A stretch of 64,000 bases of DNA. Source: Roridomyces roridus. Its lineage: Eukaryota; Basidiomycota; Agaricomycetes; Agaricales; Mycenaceae. The translations under genes and the position numbers were made by a program. The stretch lies in the NCBI GenBank assembly GCA_029378245.1, contig JARKIF010000006.1:2790001-2854000 (forward strand), given 5' to 3'. Under the pieces are notes generated by a model that was given only the letters and a program-made list of their open reading frames with translations, ran no database searches and was not told the DNA's origin. Positions 11,740-22,816 of the stretch are shown in pieces (position 1 is the first letter of the stretch; each line of letters begins with the position of its first letter).

Positions 11740-14700
11740 ATGGAGCGTGGGCTCCAAGTTGGCGACCTTGGCGGACCTACTACGGTCTATTATCGTATTC
11801 GGCTGCGTAACGCGCCATCTGTGGCAACAATCCCAGGCTGCTCTCTCGTCGCAGAGCCTTCCTCGCCAAGTTTTGGTTGCACGGTCAACGTTCCTGTGAA
11901 AGCTTCCTGGGATATGGATACCTGGGATATAACCATTCAACATCTCCTGCAGGTTGCTGCGGATTTCCATCGCAAGCAATGCCATTGCGGCCTCCTTGAT
12001 CTACAGGAGTTCACCCGGGATGTGAAATTCCACTCTCCATACTTGCTCTACGGCCCTGGCCTTGCCAAGCAGGAGAGAGAACCCGAGGGTAGCAACGATG
12101 TCTCAATGGAAAATCCCGTGAAACAAGAAGGACTGTATACACCGAAACCGACACCGACCCGTACCGCCGATAATCCCCGTTTCCATCTGCTGGTCACTCT
12201 TGCCCCATCCCAACCAGCAACGAGAGCGCGTCGCCGCAGTCCCGGGCCGAATATACCAGTGTCTGGCTCTGCCTCCACATCACCGTCGCCAGATAGTTCG
12301 AAGCCCGGGCTGCCATTCATTCAGCGCGAGAAGTCCGCCAACGGTGTTTGGTATACTCCCCAAATGAAACCGGTGAGTAGAGCAACTGGCGCCCGCTCCC
12401 CCGACTACTAAGCCGCGCCCAGCGGTACTCAGATTCATTCCTCGACGATTCGGCTGGTCCGTTCAACGAGGAACTTTTGCGGCTCCCGAGGTTCATTCTG
12501 GACCAACTTCGACCCGGCGAGCTGGGTGTCATCAATAATCCCCACTTCCCTCGTTATGGCAGCTTTTTTGTCAGTGTCCTCATGCGATTGGCGACACGCA
12601 AGTGCAATCGCTCGGAATGGGAGCATATCCGGAAAGCATTCCGGCTCACCGAGCTCCAACTCGAGTCGGCAAGTGTCACATATCCGTTCCAGTTGTCCTT
12701 CGACGATCGCTGGGTGGATAATCCTGCCAGCCACTTGCGAACCCAGCTGCTAATATTTTTGGGCTCTTACGAGAACTCTTTGGAGCCCCGGGATCGCCCG
12801 AGTGGTGAAGAGTTCCTTCGAATACGGGACATTCAAGACCCGGAACAACTGTTAACACGTATTCTGGTACGCTTTCCTCCCTGGATATCCATGAATGCTA
12901 AGACTCCCTTTTTGCTTTGCAGAAGTTGCTTGGGAAACGCAACCACCTAATGCTGGTGGGGGCTGTATTCCCCGACTGCTGGCTGGAGTTGTTTACGAAA
13001 ACAGGGTACCAGCACACTCGGCAAGACAATGCCACTTTCTTTGCCAAAATAGCCCGTATATTCAAGGAGACGCCGCAAGCCTGGATTATCAGCATCGCCT
13101 CGTGTTCTTTAGTGAACTACTTTGCCCTTCCCAGTGTCCTGCCTTGCATAGACATGTCGCGGCAGGAGCTCATTCTCCGCGGGCTGGGCTTCTCGAAGGA
13201 CCAGGTCCGGGATCTATTTGCAGCATTTCCCGCCGGTGACTCGACGGAGAGCCAGTTACAACCGCTCAAGACGGCTGCCGCAACGCTCCTTACTCGTTCT
13301 TACAAAATGAGTGTCCGACCAATTGGTTGGGATGAGGAAGAGTCACTGGATATGTTTCCTATCCCCATCGTCGTCCGGATCTTGGGGGCGTTCCAGACCA
13401 ACAAGCCCGCTAGTATCAGGGAAGAGCTGTCGAGTCTGCAGTCCATTCCTTCATACCCCTCCTCGCTTTGGGAGGCTGGCGAGACCATCTCCCGGGCTGC
13501 CGACCCTTTTGACAGGCGGATGCTGCATTTGCTACTAAAACCTGAATTGCCGGGCGCGTGGTGTAACGGCCGAATCGACACCAACTTTGGGCCGGAGGAT
13601 GGGCCTGCGTTGGCAAACAAGGTCGCCGAGACACACGACTCTGTCGATCGCCTCATTCTCAATCGACTCTTCCTCATCCGATATCTTTACTCAATGGGGC
13701 TCCTGCACATTGCGCACGTTGCGAGTAAAGATCAATCCATTGTCCGCTTTGTTAATGAAAGCGTCAAACACAAGGTTCGTCAACAGCCTTTCGATCAGAT
13801 GCGTGCCTCTGACGATCTCTAACAGATGGCGCAATCATTCCACTTCAGGTTCTCGACCCACGAGCACGGCTTCCACGCCACACTCAACGATCGCAAGACG
13901 ACCATCGAGAGTTGGTTCAAGCAAAACCTCGACGACCGGTTCGCCCTCATGAGTTGGGCCCAATTTGAATATGCGTCGGAGGATTGGTTCATGGGGGAGG
14001 TGGAGCGGTTGTTGCTACGGGATGTTGAAGCAGGTCATCGAAATGCTTCTCCTCCAATCCGGGAGTACCATCTCAGTGCCGACGACGCGCAGCGTGGAGA
14101 CGTGTTGCTTGTCGCAGACTCTCGAGAGTTTGAGCAGAACTCGGGGACCTTGGCCTCTAGCACTACTACGATTTTCGAAGGCAAAGCAGCTGGGCTGCGA
14201 GCCCTGTACGAAGGCACGCACGGGCGGACGCTGCCGCAGGGAACAACTCTCGGGCCGGAAGTTGCCTTCAAACTGAAAAACTTTCGTAAGCATTTGGATG
14301 AGATAGAACCCGTCCTGGCGAGGTGGTGCTCCAGCCTCCTCCAGGGCTTCGTCAGCGGCGGCAAGGTTGAACCGGAGGCGCTTGGTCGGGCAGTTGCGGA
14401 AGCGGCCGGAAGGATTACTCCCAAGTGGAATGGTTCTACTGGCGCACTCGTCGGTGATGTCAATGATCCGGAACAACTACATTTTGTCGTCTACACCGAC
14501 GGACGGCGTATTCCGATAAGGTACATGATCCTCCGATCATTCCAGCAGGCCCTACAGAACGCCGACAAGCTCGCGGCGGGCCGCCTCAAGCATCCATTCT
14601 TCAAAACTATCAAAAAAACGGCGGACAACTCGGTTGACTACCCGAGGGCCCACGATATACAACCGCTCACGATGAGCCTAATTGGTTGTAAAGCCTTTAT

Positions 14701-14764
14701 TCAAACACTACCACTCGTGAAGACGGATAAAGTCTTTATATATACGGGGCCAGCTCGCCAGTAG
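11740..14764 (+). CDS. large unrecognised protein between the two duplicated blocks
   Basis: I do not recognise this protein. A chain of long open exons spans about 3 kb: up to about 12372, about 12421-12867, about 12923-13773, and 13825-14764 (stop). The product is roughly 900-950 residues. The first third has a Pro/Ser/Thr-rich linker (around 12130-12400). The middle contains LPRFILDQLRPGELGVINNP and HFPRYGSFFVSVLMRLATRK; the later part contains HFRFSTHEHGFHATLNDRK, MSWAQFEYASEDWFMGEVE and HFVVYTDGRRIPIRYMILRS. No signal peptide or membrane segment is evident. In-frame ATGs are at 11641, 11740 and 11914; 11641 overlaps the start codon of the divergent AAA-like gene, so 11740 is preferred. 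The stop lies 25 bases before the duplicated sec5 fragment, so the C-terminus may have been trimmed when the duplication arose. Confidence 0.6.
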
Positions 14765-14789
14765 AGGCTGGTGAGCGCTCGTCGAGTTT

Positions 14790-15000
14790 TGGGCTGAGGC
14801 TTTTGTGTGCTTCAAGCAGATGCCGCGGTTTGGGATGGGCGGGATCTTGAGGGCGATGCTGGAGATTGAGTTTATGCACCAGATGAAGAGGCCGGGGGAT
14901 GAGGTGAAGCGGACGCTTGGAGGGCGGTGGGGACCAAATTTTGGTGTTTCAGCGCAAAGTATCGTTATCGTAGAGGCTAGAATATCGTACAGATAACGTA
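14790..15000 (+). pseudogene. sec5 3'-end fragment (duplication relic)
   Basis: Encodes [20 protein letters not shown] and [10 protein letters not shown], nearly identical to the Sec5 C-terminus at 9730-9830, then jumps by deletion to RPGDE and VKRTL and decays before the original stop. There is no start codon and no upstream Sec5 sequence, so it is a relic carried along with the AAA-ATPase-like gene. Confidence 0.88.
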
Positions 15001-15046
15001 GACATACAAATCGTATCATCTCCGAATGTGTACAAAGTGAATCGTG

Positions 15047-16314
15047 TCACCTCCGACCTGGTATTCCCCAATGCTTGGAGATAAGGGCCAAAATAGCTCC
15101 CGCAGGGTATACAGGCTGGTCTCGGGGACACGGCGCAAGGTTCTTGACAACATCGGTCGAATCCTCCGGTGCTTTCCAAGGTCCGGCAAAGAAGTACGGC
15201 GCAATGCGCTGCTCTTTCACAAGCTGCATCAAGGGCAAAGCGGATTCAGGATTCTGCACCAGAGGCCTCAGCGCATAGTCAAGCGCGTCAATGTCCTCCG
15301 GCGTGAACCCAATGGCATCATGGAACGCGGGATGATGCGACAGGTCGAGGGTGTGGGAGAAATCGAGCAGAGACGCTGACTGGGACAAGATTGGGTTGTC
15401 GGCTCTTGGTCGCATTGGCTGTCCAGGTGCTCGACCCCAACAGGAGTCGATCGTCCCATCGTCCAGACAGGAATACAAAAGCAAGCCGCCAATATCTCCG
15501 CACCACGCAGCGCGCTCGACGTTGCGCAGGAAAGACCGGAGAGTCTCGAAGCAGCCGCGGTATGCGCAGAGAGGGTTATCGAATTCTCGTATGAAGACGA
15601 AAACCGGGAAACTCGGGAAAGTTTTCTGTATCTGCATCTGTAGGGCATAAGAGGAGGCTATCACTGTGAGAAACAAAACTGACATGCAGGAACTGTATGA
15701 AAAGATCGGGTCTGTCCGCCATTGATTTCATCGAAGGCAGCTGGATGTCGAGACGATAATGGTGCACAAAGTCGGTGCATTCATTGTAGACGTATTCCGA
15801 CAGATCCTCACCCAGGTCAGAGCCACTGAGATTGCCAAAGTCTAGGTCAAGGACATAATAAGCGTGCAGTCCATGCCCGGACCACTTGGAAGGGAAAAGC
15901 GGATTCAATGCCACAAATGGATCTTCCTGCGGGTGGAAGTCGACATCAATCCGGGCTGTGAGTCCGGTAACAAAAGTTCGCAGGCCAAAGCCACCGGGAC
16001 GACGAAGGACGAGAGGCTGCCGTTGCCCGAGAAGTTGCGCGAAGGCGTCCATAACAAGTGGTTTGTAGACAAACGGCACGCCCTCTGCGAGGAAGATGTC
16101 GTCAAACTGCTCGCCGACGGAGGGGATCCGCTACAGTGGACGTCAGTAGGGCAATTGAGCTTGTATTGAGACTCACCTGGATCCGAGAACGAGCAAAGAT
16201 TGGGTGATTCGGGGTAACTTGACGAATTAATGGCTCTATGGGAACGGACGGAGTCGGCTGAGAGTCGGTGCCTACAGCTGACAAGAAACTGTCCCTTTGA
16301 GACCCAGGGTCCAT
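15047..16314 (-). CDS. AAA-ATPase-like protein, duplicate copy 2
   Basis: Paralogue of the gene at 10119-11642 with the same three-exon structure (introns at about 16131-16176 and 15640-15685). The start at 16314 gives MDPGSQRDSFLSAVGTDSQP, which aligns with the last repeat unit of copy 1, so the Ser-rich N-terminal extension is missing. The second exon reads LRRPGGFGLRTFVTGLTARI and YVLDLDFGNL; the third reads FPVFVFIREFDNPL and HHPAFHDAIGFTPEDIDALD. The frame is intact to the stop at 15047. As in copy 1 the Walker A lysine is absent, while the Walker B-like position is slightly closer to consensus (REFD rather than RQFD). Protein divergence is spread along the length while the frame is kept, which suggests both copies were under selection. 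Confidence 0.55.
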
Positions 16315-16380
16315 GGCGGCAAGGACAAGGAAAGGACACGATTTGTCCGGTGCATTGAGTTCAACGCCTAGGAGGTTTTG

Positions 16381-17179
16381 ATGACCAATCAGCACTTCCT
16401 TCCACTTTCTTCAACCCGCTCCATGCTTCCACTGCGGACTCTTCTCCGGCCCACACGTATCCAGCCCTTGCGACAGGCATTCTCGCGGACACTTCAACGA
16501 CCCTACTACTACTCTCGTCCGGCAACATTGGGTGCTCGAATATGGTACCGGCCGGACGGTACACCGAGGTCCAAAATTCGCGGCCTCGTAACTGGTGAGT
16601 TCGTCTTTCATTCTCCTGGGCCAAATTCTAACATTGTTCAAAGCCACACTCGCGTCCATGGCACTCTATGTCACTTGGAACACCCTCCTCGTCGTCGAAG
16701 AGTTGGACTACGAGCGGTACTTGCTCGGTACCCTGGTCTACATTCAACGCGTGGACTATGATGCCTACCCCACACGAGACGAGCTCGACACGTTCAACGG
16801 CGCGCTCACATATTTCGAGGAGCTGTGCGGGTACTTTTTGCAGGGAGATGTACGGCCGGAGATGCTTGAAGCATTCTTTCACGACCTGTTTCATCTCGGC
16901 GACGAGGGAGTGGAGGGAGACCTGGTACAGCTGCGCGAGAGGATACATGGGTTGGTGCGCACCGCGGCGGAGGCTGTGCATACGCTACTTGCGACGAGCA
17001 AAGGGACAGACCCGATCGAGACGGCGGCACTGGCCATTGGCATCGTTGACGACGCGATGCTCTCGCTCATCGAAATTTCCGAAGATGTGGGCGCGGACGA
17101 GACGGAGAAGTTGTTGCGCGTGAAGAGACTGCGGGAGCAAATGAAGGACTCGAGCAAGAGTTATGAGATTCTGGGTTAG
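16381..17179 (+). CDS. predicted mitochondrial protein of unknown function
   Basis: Two exons joined by a short intron (about 16595-16643). The N-terminus from 16381, or from the second ATG at 16423 (MLPLRTLLRPTRIQPLRQAF), is rich in Arg, Leu and Ser with no acidic residues, like a mitochondrial presequence. The second exon starts ATLASMALYVTWNTLLVVEE, a likely membrane segment, followed by an acidic helical domain (DAYPTRDELDTFNGALTYFE, EMLEAFFHDLFHLGDEGVEG) and a C-terminal helix ending KSYEILG. About 240 residues. No family is recognised. It is divergent from AAA-like copy 2, with start codons 66 bases apart. Confidence 0.6.
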
Positions 17180-17441
17180 CAGTGGGTGGGCTTTATCGGG
17201 CTGGATGGGATTCACTGGGTATCCTGGAGGTGTGTGCCGTTGTTGCAATCGTCTCAATTTTTTCTTACTTGATTCTCAGGGGATTCGCCGACAGACCTCT
17301 CCCTTCGGGTTGAGATGTACTGCTGGACGATGGTGTGCGCTAGGCCATGTATATACAGTGCATGTTGGTCAATGCGATATACTCGCTGCTTTGCGTTGAA
17401 ATCTGTGCAGGCAAGCTGTGCCAATTTCTCCTAACGATCGA

Positions 17442-18733
17442 ATGAGCATTGTCTCACCTACAACTTGCTCTTGACCACCACGTTGATCGTGTTCTGGTCT
17501 TTTTATCTGCTGCTTAATCACCTCACTTCTTTCTACTCTAACACGTCTGCTGTCGAGAACCTCCCGGACCTCACTGGCCGCGTTGTGGACGACGGGCGTT
17601 TGCGTTTACTCTCTATTCTGGGCTCAGGCTCCTACGGTATCGTCTATAAAGCTCTTGATACTGATTCTTCCTCAGATTCTCCGGTCTACTATGCTGTCAA
17701 ATGTCTCGGGGGCGGCACGCACAACGACTACAATGAAATGCAGCTACACAAGGCCTGTTCCGACCACGACAACGTCCTCACTCTTCACCGACACTTCTAT
17801 TATCTTGGATGGCTTTTCATCGTGCTGGATCTCGCTGCTGGGGACCTCTGGGCTGCAGTCGACACTGGCGTCTCCCAAAACAACGATGCTCTGGTCAAGA
17901 AGGTATTTATTCAAATCCTGGACGGCATTCGATACTGTCACCAACGTGGTATCCACCATCGCGACCTTAAGCCTGAAAACATCCTCTGCGACCCTAACGG
18001 CGACAATATCAGGATTGCTGACTTTGGGCTGGCTGTCGACGACGATCTCCCTTGTTCCTCGGCTGCTGGGACTAGAGCTTATATGACGCCTGAATCTATC
18101 TCCCTGGGCTCTTATGCACCCTCTAAAAGCGACATCTGGGCTTGCTGTATCATCCTCCTCAACATCATGGCTGACGATTCTCCCTGGGAGAAGGCTCGTG
18201 ATGATGACGAAGGCTGGGATGCTTTTCTAACTGACGAATTCTACCTGCGCCGGCGCTTCCCCATATCCGACACTCTCAACGACCTTCTTGAGCGCTGTTT
18301 CCGACCGGTGCCCACCACTCGACCGTCTCTGCTGCAGTTACGTCTGGAAATTGGTAAGATGCAAGAGTTCTTCAGACCGCAACCTCCTCGACAACAGCTA
18401 CATGACGTCCGCTTGAACTCTCTGCTGGCTGTACCTCTTGCTTCTGGTCTTTCCGCTCCTTCGACTGCCGGAGCCTCTTTCAATTTCAATTCATCCGTGT
18501 GCCCATCGGTTGCCAGTACTAACGATTCTTCCATTGTTATAGAGCTCAACGACCCGGTCCGCCCTCCGGAAACCGTTGCCGACAACGACCTCTCCGACTC
18601 TCAGCCCACTCACAACCTCAATGACTGTTCATCGGTGCCCGCGACTTCCCCAGCTAACAAGACGCGCAACCCTATTCGGCGGATTTGTCGATGGATGAAG
18701 AGGCATTTAAAGGTGCGAAGCAGCTCACAGTGA
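17442..18733 (+). CDS. serine/threonine protein kinase (Ran1/Ksp1-like)
   Basis: A single long exon carries a complete kinase domain: glycine loop [11 protein letters not shown], catalytic lysine in [34 protein letters not shown] and [13 protein letters not shown]. All key residues are kept, so it should be active. The opening [20 protein letters not shown] is typical of fungal Ran1/Sks1/Ksp1-like kinases, which link nutrient state to meiosis or filamentation. The C-terminal ~130 residues are Ser/Pro-rich and end in a basic cluster. The start is uncertain. The frame has no ATG before the domain, so I propose ATG 17442 with a 107-nt intron (17451-17557) ending in the weaker acceptor gag. Substrates are unknown. 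Confidence 0.8.
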
Positions 18734-20300
18734 AGCGCTGACGCTTCCTATGTAGATACTTCCATCCTTCCCCGTTCCTTTCCACTAGCACCACCCTCGT
18801 TTAACCTAATGTCACCACCGCAAACGTCCACCGTTCACCAAGCTCAACCCGCCTCCCGACCTTCCGTATACCACTTTTTTTTGCGAGACCATCCTCACTG
18901 GCATCAGTACCAGCACGGCTTTCATCACCACCGACGAGTCCTCGCCCGCCAACACCACGAGCAGTTATCAACGCCACCCCACAACTTTCACCACCGCCTT
19001 GCGCCAAGCCCAAGAACGGTTCCCGACCTTCCAGGTGAGCGCGCTTCCACTCTTTTTGACACCGTCTTGACCAATAGTAACACCAGCACCAACACCACCA
19101 GCACCGTCCGCCAGCAGCCGCCAATGCCAGCACCACCGCCATTCAGTCTCCGACCTTCCATGGACCATCTCAGCTCCCAATCTTTTCGCCAACGCCTTCG
19201 GCGGCACCCTTGACCCAATCCCGACAGCATTGCCATCCACCAAAGCTCGGGACTCCAACTTGAGAGTGGTACGCTCCTTGCCACTGGACCCACATGTACT
19301 TGAATGACATTTAGACGATCCCCGCCCATTGTGACCGACACCCAGCAGCAGGAGCAACTCTCGACCTGCCATATCATCCCGACGGCACTCCCGCTGCCGC
19401 CACACCTTTACTATCTGCCGCCACCGTCGCAGACTTTCATGCCCTCCCCACCGGCATCACCAGAACCATACCATCAGACCCTAGGCTTTCGCCTTGTCCT
19501 TCCAATCCATCCGATCCTGCCCATACGCATATCCTTCATCTCGGGGCACTGAGTGCATCGAGCCATCAACGCCCAACAGACCTCCATCCACGATCTACTC
19601 AGTCTGGCTCCGCACGTCGAGATCAAGCTCAATCCTGTCCACCCTGGACCTTGCAGCCATGGCAGCAGGTCCGACCCACGAAAACAGGAAACGGCATGGA
19701 CAGTATGTGCCTATGAATCTTGGATTTCGGTCAGTACCTGCGCCGTCCTGGCTTCGTTTCCGAGCTCACATTTTGATGCAGATAGTTATGACTCTTGCTA
19801 GTATCCGCCTGAGACTTGGTCCTTCTTCGACCACCAAAACACCCTTGCTGTCGCAACTGGAGTTTGCGCGTTATCCACACCTGACCGGAATCTGGCATAA
19901 GGGTTTGGTGAGTTACATCGCCTTTACTTTTCGTGTCCTCACTTACGTTCACCCAGCTCACGACGCCGATGCACCATTTCACACTCCTCACCAACTCCCT
20001 CGTCGTCGAGGCTCCCGATCTATACCACAAAAGCCTCCAGTCGGCCGACGCAGACACCGATTGCAGCAGCTGAATTGCCGCTGCCAACACCCTGACCCAC
20101 GGGAACCTCCCGACGCGCCTGTCCACCGGCGGAACTCGACTGGACTCGACTGATCCAATCCACATCAAGGCCAGGCGCTCCTGATGCCATGGACCAGGTA
20201 CCCCGTTCATCTGTCTTGAGATCCATCTGACGCGTCGGCCCACTTCTAGTTCCGCTACAATCAGGAGGCTGGACGGCATACGTGTGGTGGATTATGGCTT
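18734..20300 (+). other. Pro/His/Ser/Thr-rich low-complexity tract, possible decayed gene
   Basis: About 1.5 kb is C-rich on the plus strand, with many cac, cca and acc trinucleotides. Several frames stay open and look protein-like (for example 18809-19213, 19304-19552, 19494-20153). Canonical intron ends are present, but no single exon chain could be joined with confidence and no domain was recognised. It may be a fast-evolving low-complexity gene, a relic, or unusual intergenic DNA. Confidence 0.3.
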
Positions 20301-20534
20301 GAATTAAAATGCCTCACAGCAGAGCTTATTTATGCTTGAATGAACGGGCGAGACTCGGGGATGAGGGCGAGCGGCGATCCCATTAATCTTGAGGCTGAAT
20401 CCGACGTGAAATTGACAACCTTTTGTGATTGCTGGACAGCGAAAAACATCTTGCACAAGGGTATCGAATCTAGAGTCCACGCGCCCTTCTTTATTATACA
20501 ACAACGACCGCTCTGGTCGTAATTAGCCTTTTGT

Positions 20535-21129
20535 TTAGTCCTCTTCCAGCATGCGAGGCTCTATGGGTTGTTCGCGTGCAGGCGGGGCAGGACCAGAATT
20601 TCCGTTCTACGAATGAGATTTAGTAGCAATTGGCGTGCTCGAACAGATCCACGCACCTGTCTTAGCTTTGCTAGGTGTATTTTGAGTGTCTCGGCGTAGT
20701 TATCAAATCCGAGGGTGCCCATGGCGTAGAGGATGTCTTCACCGCCGATGGTTTTGCGTTTTTCGGAGAGGCAGCGCTCTGCGGCCTCGGATGTGATGAA
20801 GGAGATGAACTCGGAGACACACTCTTGCACGCACTCTTTGGCGTCCTTGGCGATTTTGGCGGTTGGTGGGACGGCCGCTTTCATCAGCCTCGAGACGTTG
20901 GCTATCTAGAGTCCGTTGTAATACCGGTTGGAGCAGGGAGACAAAGACAGACGGGCAAGAAACGGTCCTGTTCTCTATACTCGCCGACCTCTTGGTCGGT
21001 GATGGGGGCTGCATCTGGCGGTGGTTCTATTGGGCGACTGCCACTAGCCTCGTCGTCGATGACCTGGGGCGCAATTATGGGGTGGGTTATGGGATGCATG
21101 TCTTGCGGATTCATCGACGGGGACGCCAT
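20535..21129 (-). CDS. HAP3: CCAAT-binding factor subunit NF-YB (HAP3)
   Basis: Histone-fold subunit of the CCAAT-box binding complex, acting with NF-YC and NF-YA; in fungi it controls respiration, iron and nitrogen genes. Exon 1 starts at 21129 ([20 protein letters not shown]) and ends at REQDRFLP. After an intron of about 47 nt, exon 2 begins [20 protein letters not shown] and continues [39 protein letters not shown] and [14 protein letters not shown], the complete NF-YB core. A third small exon adds a short tail ending EPRMLEED with the stop at 20535. All conserved core residues are visible. It is divergent from SCS7 with 232 bases between starts. Confidence 0.92.
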
Positions 21130-21361
21130 AATTGAGAAAGCGCTAAACAAGACAAGTGTGGCGGTGCCAGCCGATGTTCTCCGGTGGCTATTTTTTGCTC
21201 GGGGTCGGTCCTCGCACCTGGCCTCAAAGGCCCAGTCTCTTCTCGGAGCACCTCGGACGGTCTCGATGAGTCTTTCGGGCCAACACGGACGAGGGCTGCG
21301 GAGCATGCATATAAGCACTCTTACGTAAAATAACAATCTGGTGATTTTCTTTCCTCCTACC

Positions 21362-22731
21362 ATGTCCAAACGCGTTCGCATCTTCACCGCCGAGGACGTT
21401 GCCACCCACAAAACGCAGTCAAACTGCTGGCTGTCTCGCAACGGCAAGGTCTACAACGTCACCAAGTTCATTGACGACCATCCCGGCGGAGACGACATCA
21501 TCTTGAAGTATGCTGGCAAGGACGTAGGGGCTGTCATGACAGGCAAGGAGGGCGAGCACCACGAACACTCGGATGCAGCCTACGACATGCTTGAAGAGTA
21601 CCAGGTCGGAAAGCTTGGGACGGAGGAGTCAATTATCAGGGCTGGTGCGTGTCTCTGTCTCTCCTACACCCCAATTCCTCCAACTTGTCGGTCAGATTTC
21701 GACGCACCGGATGACTGGCATCCAGAAGAGACGAAACCGGAGGATGACTTCAAGAAAAACGAGTTTCTGGATCTCAGCAAGCCTTTAATACGGCAAGTAT
21801 GGGAGAGTAATTTCAGGTGTGTCTGTATAGTCTTCAAAATGAGCGTCTCTCAACGTCCTCCGCAGCAAATCTTACTACCTCCAGCAAGTGCACCAACCCC
21901 GTCATCTCAACGAATCTGCCCGCCTCTTTGGGCCCAATATCCTCGAGGTACGTCAGCCTCCACTTCACCGGTATTTCAATTGACCACTCCACAAGATGAC
22001 CACTCGCACCGTCTGGTGGGTGGTGCCCTTGTTATGGGGCCCCATCTTCTCCTACCTCTTCGCCCGCTCCCTGGTCCAATTCTCAATTGCTCCGCGGGTT
22101 CTCCCCGCATTCACTGTTGACCCCTTCGCCCCTCTCCTTCTCCTCCCCAAGGTGGCCAACCTTTCCGCTCTCTCCGTGACGCTCGGTTGCTTCTTCACCG
22201 GCAACTTCATCTGGACCATCCTCGAGTACACGTTGCACCGCTTCCTCTTCCACATTGACGACTGGCTCCCGGACCGTCCCTGGGCGATCTTGCTGCACTT
22301 TTCGCTCCACGGGGTGCACCACTATCTCCCCATGGACCGCCTGCGCCTCGTCATGCCGCCCGTGCTCTTCTTCGTGCTCCAGGCCCCGTTCACCCGCCTC
22401 GCGCATATCCTCTTCCCCACCGCGGTTGCCAACGGCATCATCTCTGGTGCATTTGCCTTTTGTATGTTTCTCTTCCCTCCATACACTTTTCAATTCTGAC
22501 ACCAAGAACTCAGACATCCTCTACGACACGATGCATTACGCACTGCACCACACGAAGCTGCCGGCGTACATGCGCGAGCAGAAGCGGTATCACCTTGCGC
22601 ACCACTACAAGAACTTTGAGCTTGGATTTGGTGTCACCAGTCAGTCCTGCCGTTCTCCTGCTTTCAGCCAATTGACACATCGCACAGGCAAATTCTGGGA
22701 CGTCATCTTCAACACGGTTCTTCCCATCTGA
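21362..22731 (+). CDS. SCS7: fatty acid 2-hydroxylase / ceramide very-long-chain fatty acid hydroxylase
   Basis: Hydroxylates the C2 of very-long-chain fatty acids in ceramide at the endoplasmic reticulum. The N-terminal ~90 residues form a cytochrome b5 domain with the haem motif HPGGDD and a second histidine in EHHEHSDAAYD. The membrane-bound hydroxylase follows, with hydrophobic segments around WWVVPLLWGPIFSYLFARS and the histidine boxes HRFLFH, HGVHH, HYALHH and HLAHH. The protein ends FGVTSKFWDVIFNTVLPI at 22731. Five exons are needed; introns lie near 21645-21698, 21817-21865, 21949-21995, 22462-22513 and 22640-22686. No key histidine is missing. The basis is an almost full-length match in motif order to fungal Scs7. 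Confidence 0.92.
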
Positions 22732-22816
22732 GTGGTCGACTGATTTACATATACATTCTAGAGTACGTACACTACTGCGCTCCTTCTAATGTACCTTCTT
22801 TTCGGACGGAATTGCT

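Larger units (their letters stand above)
14790..16314. repeat. segmental duplication, copy 2
   Basis: Direct-orientation partner of about 9735-11500. It contains the sec5 relic and a complete, diverged AAA-ATPase-like gene with both introns at the same positions. The copy ends near the start of that gene, where the N-terminal extension of copy 1 is absent. Confidence 0.8.

Noticed and set aside
14805..14996. Plus-strand 63-codon frame resembling Sec5
   Set aside because: Not an independent gene: it is the duplicated 3' fragment of sec5 without start or upstream sequence.
22083..22517. Long minus-strand frame opposite SCS7
   Set aside because: Glu/Arg-rich antisense shadow of the hydrophobic hydroxylase exons.
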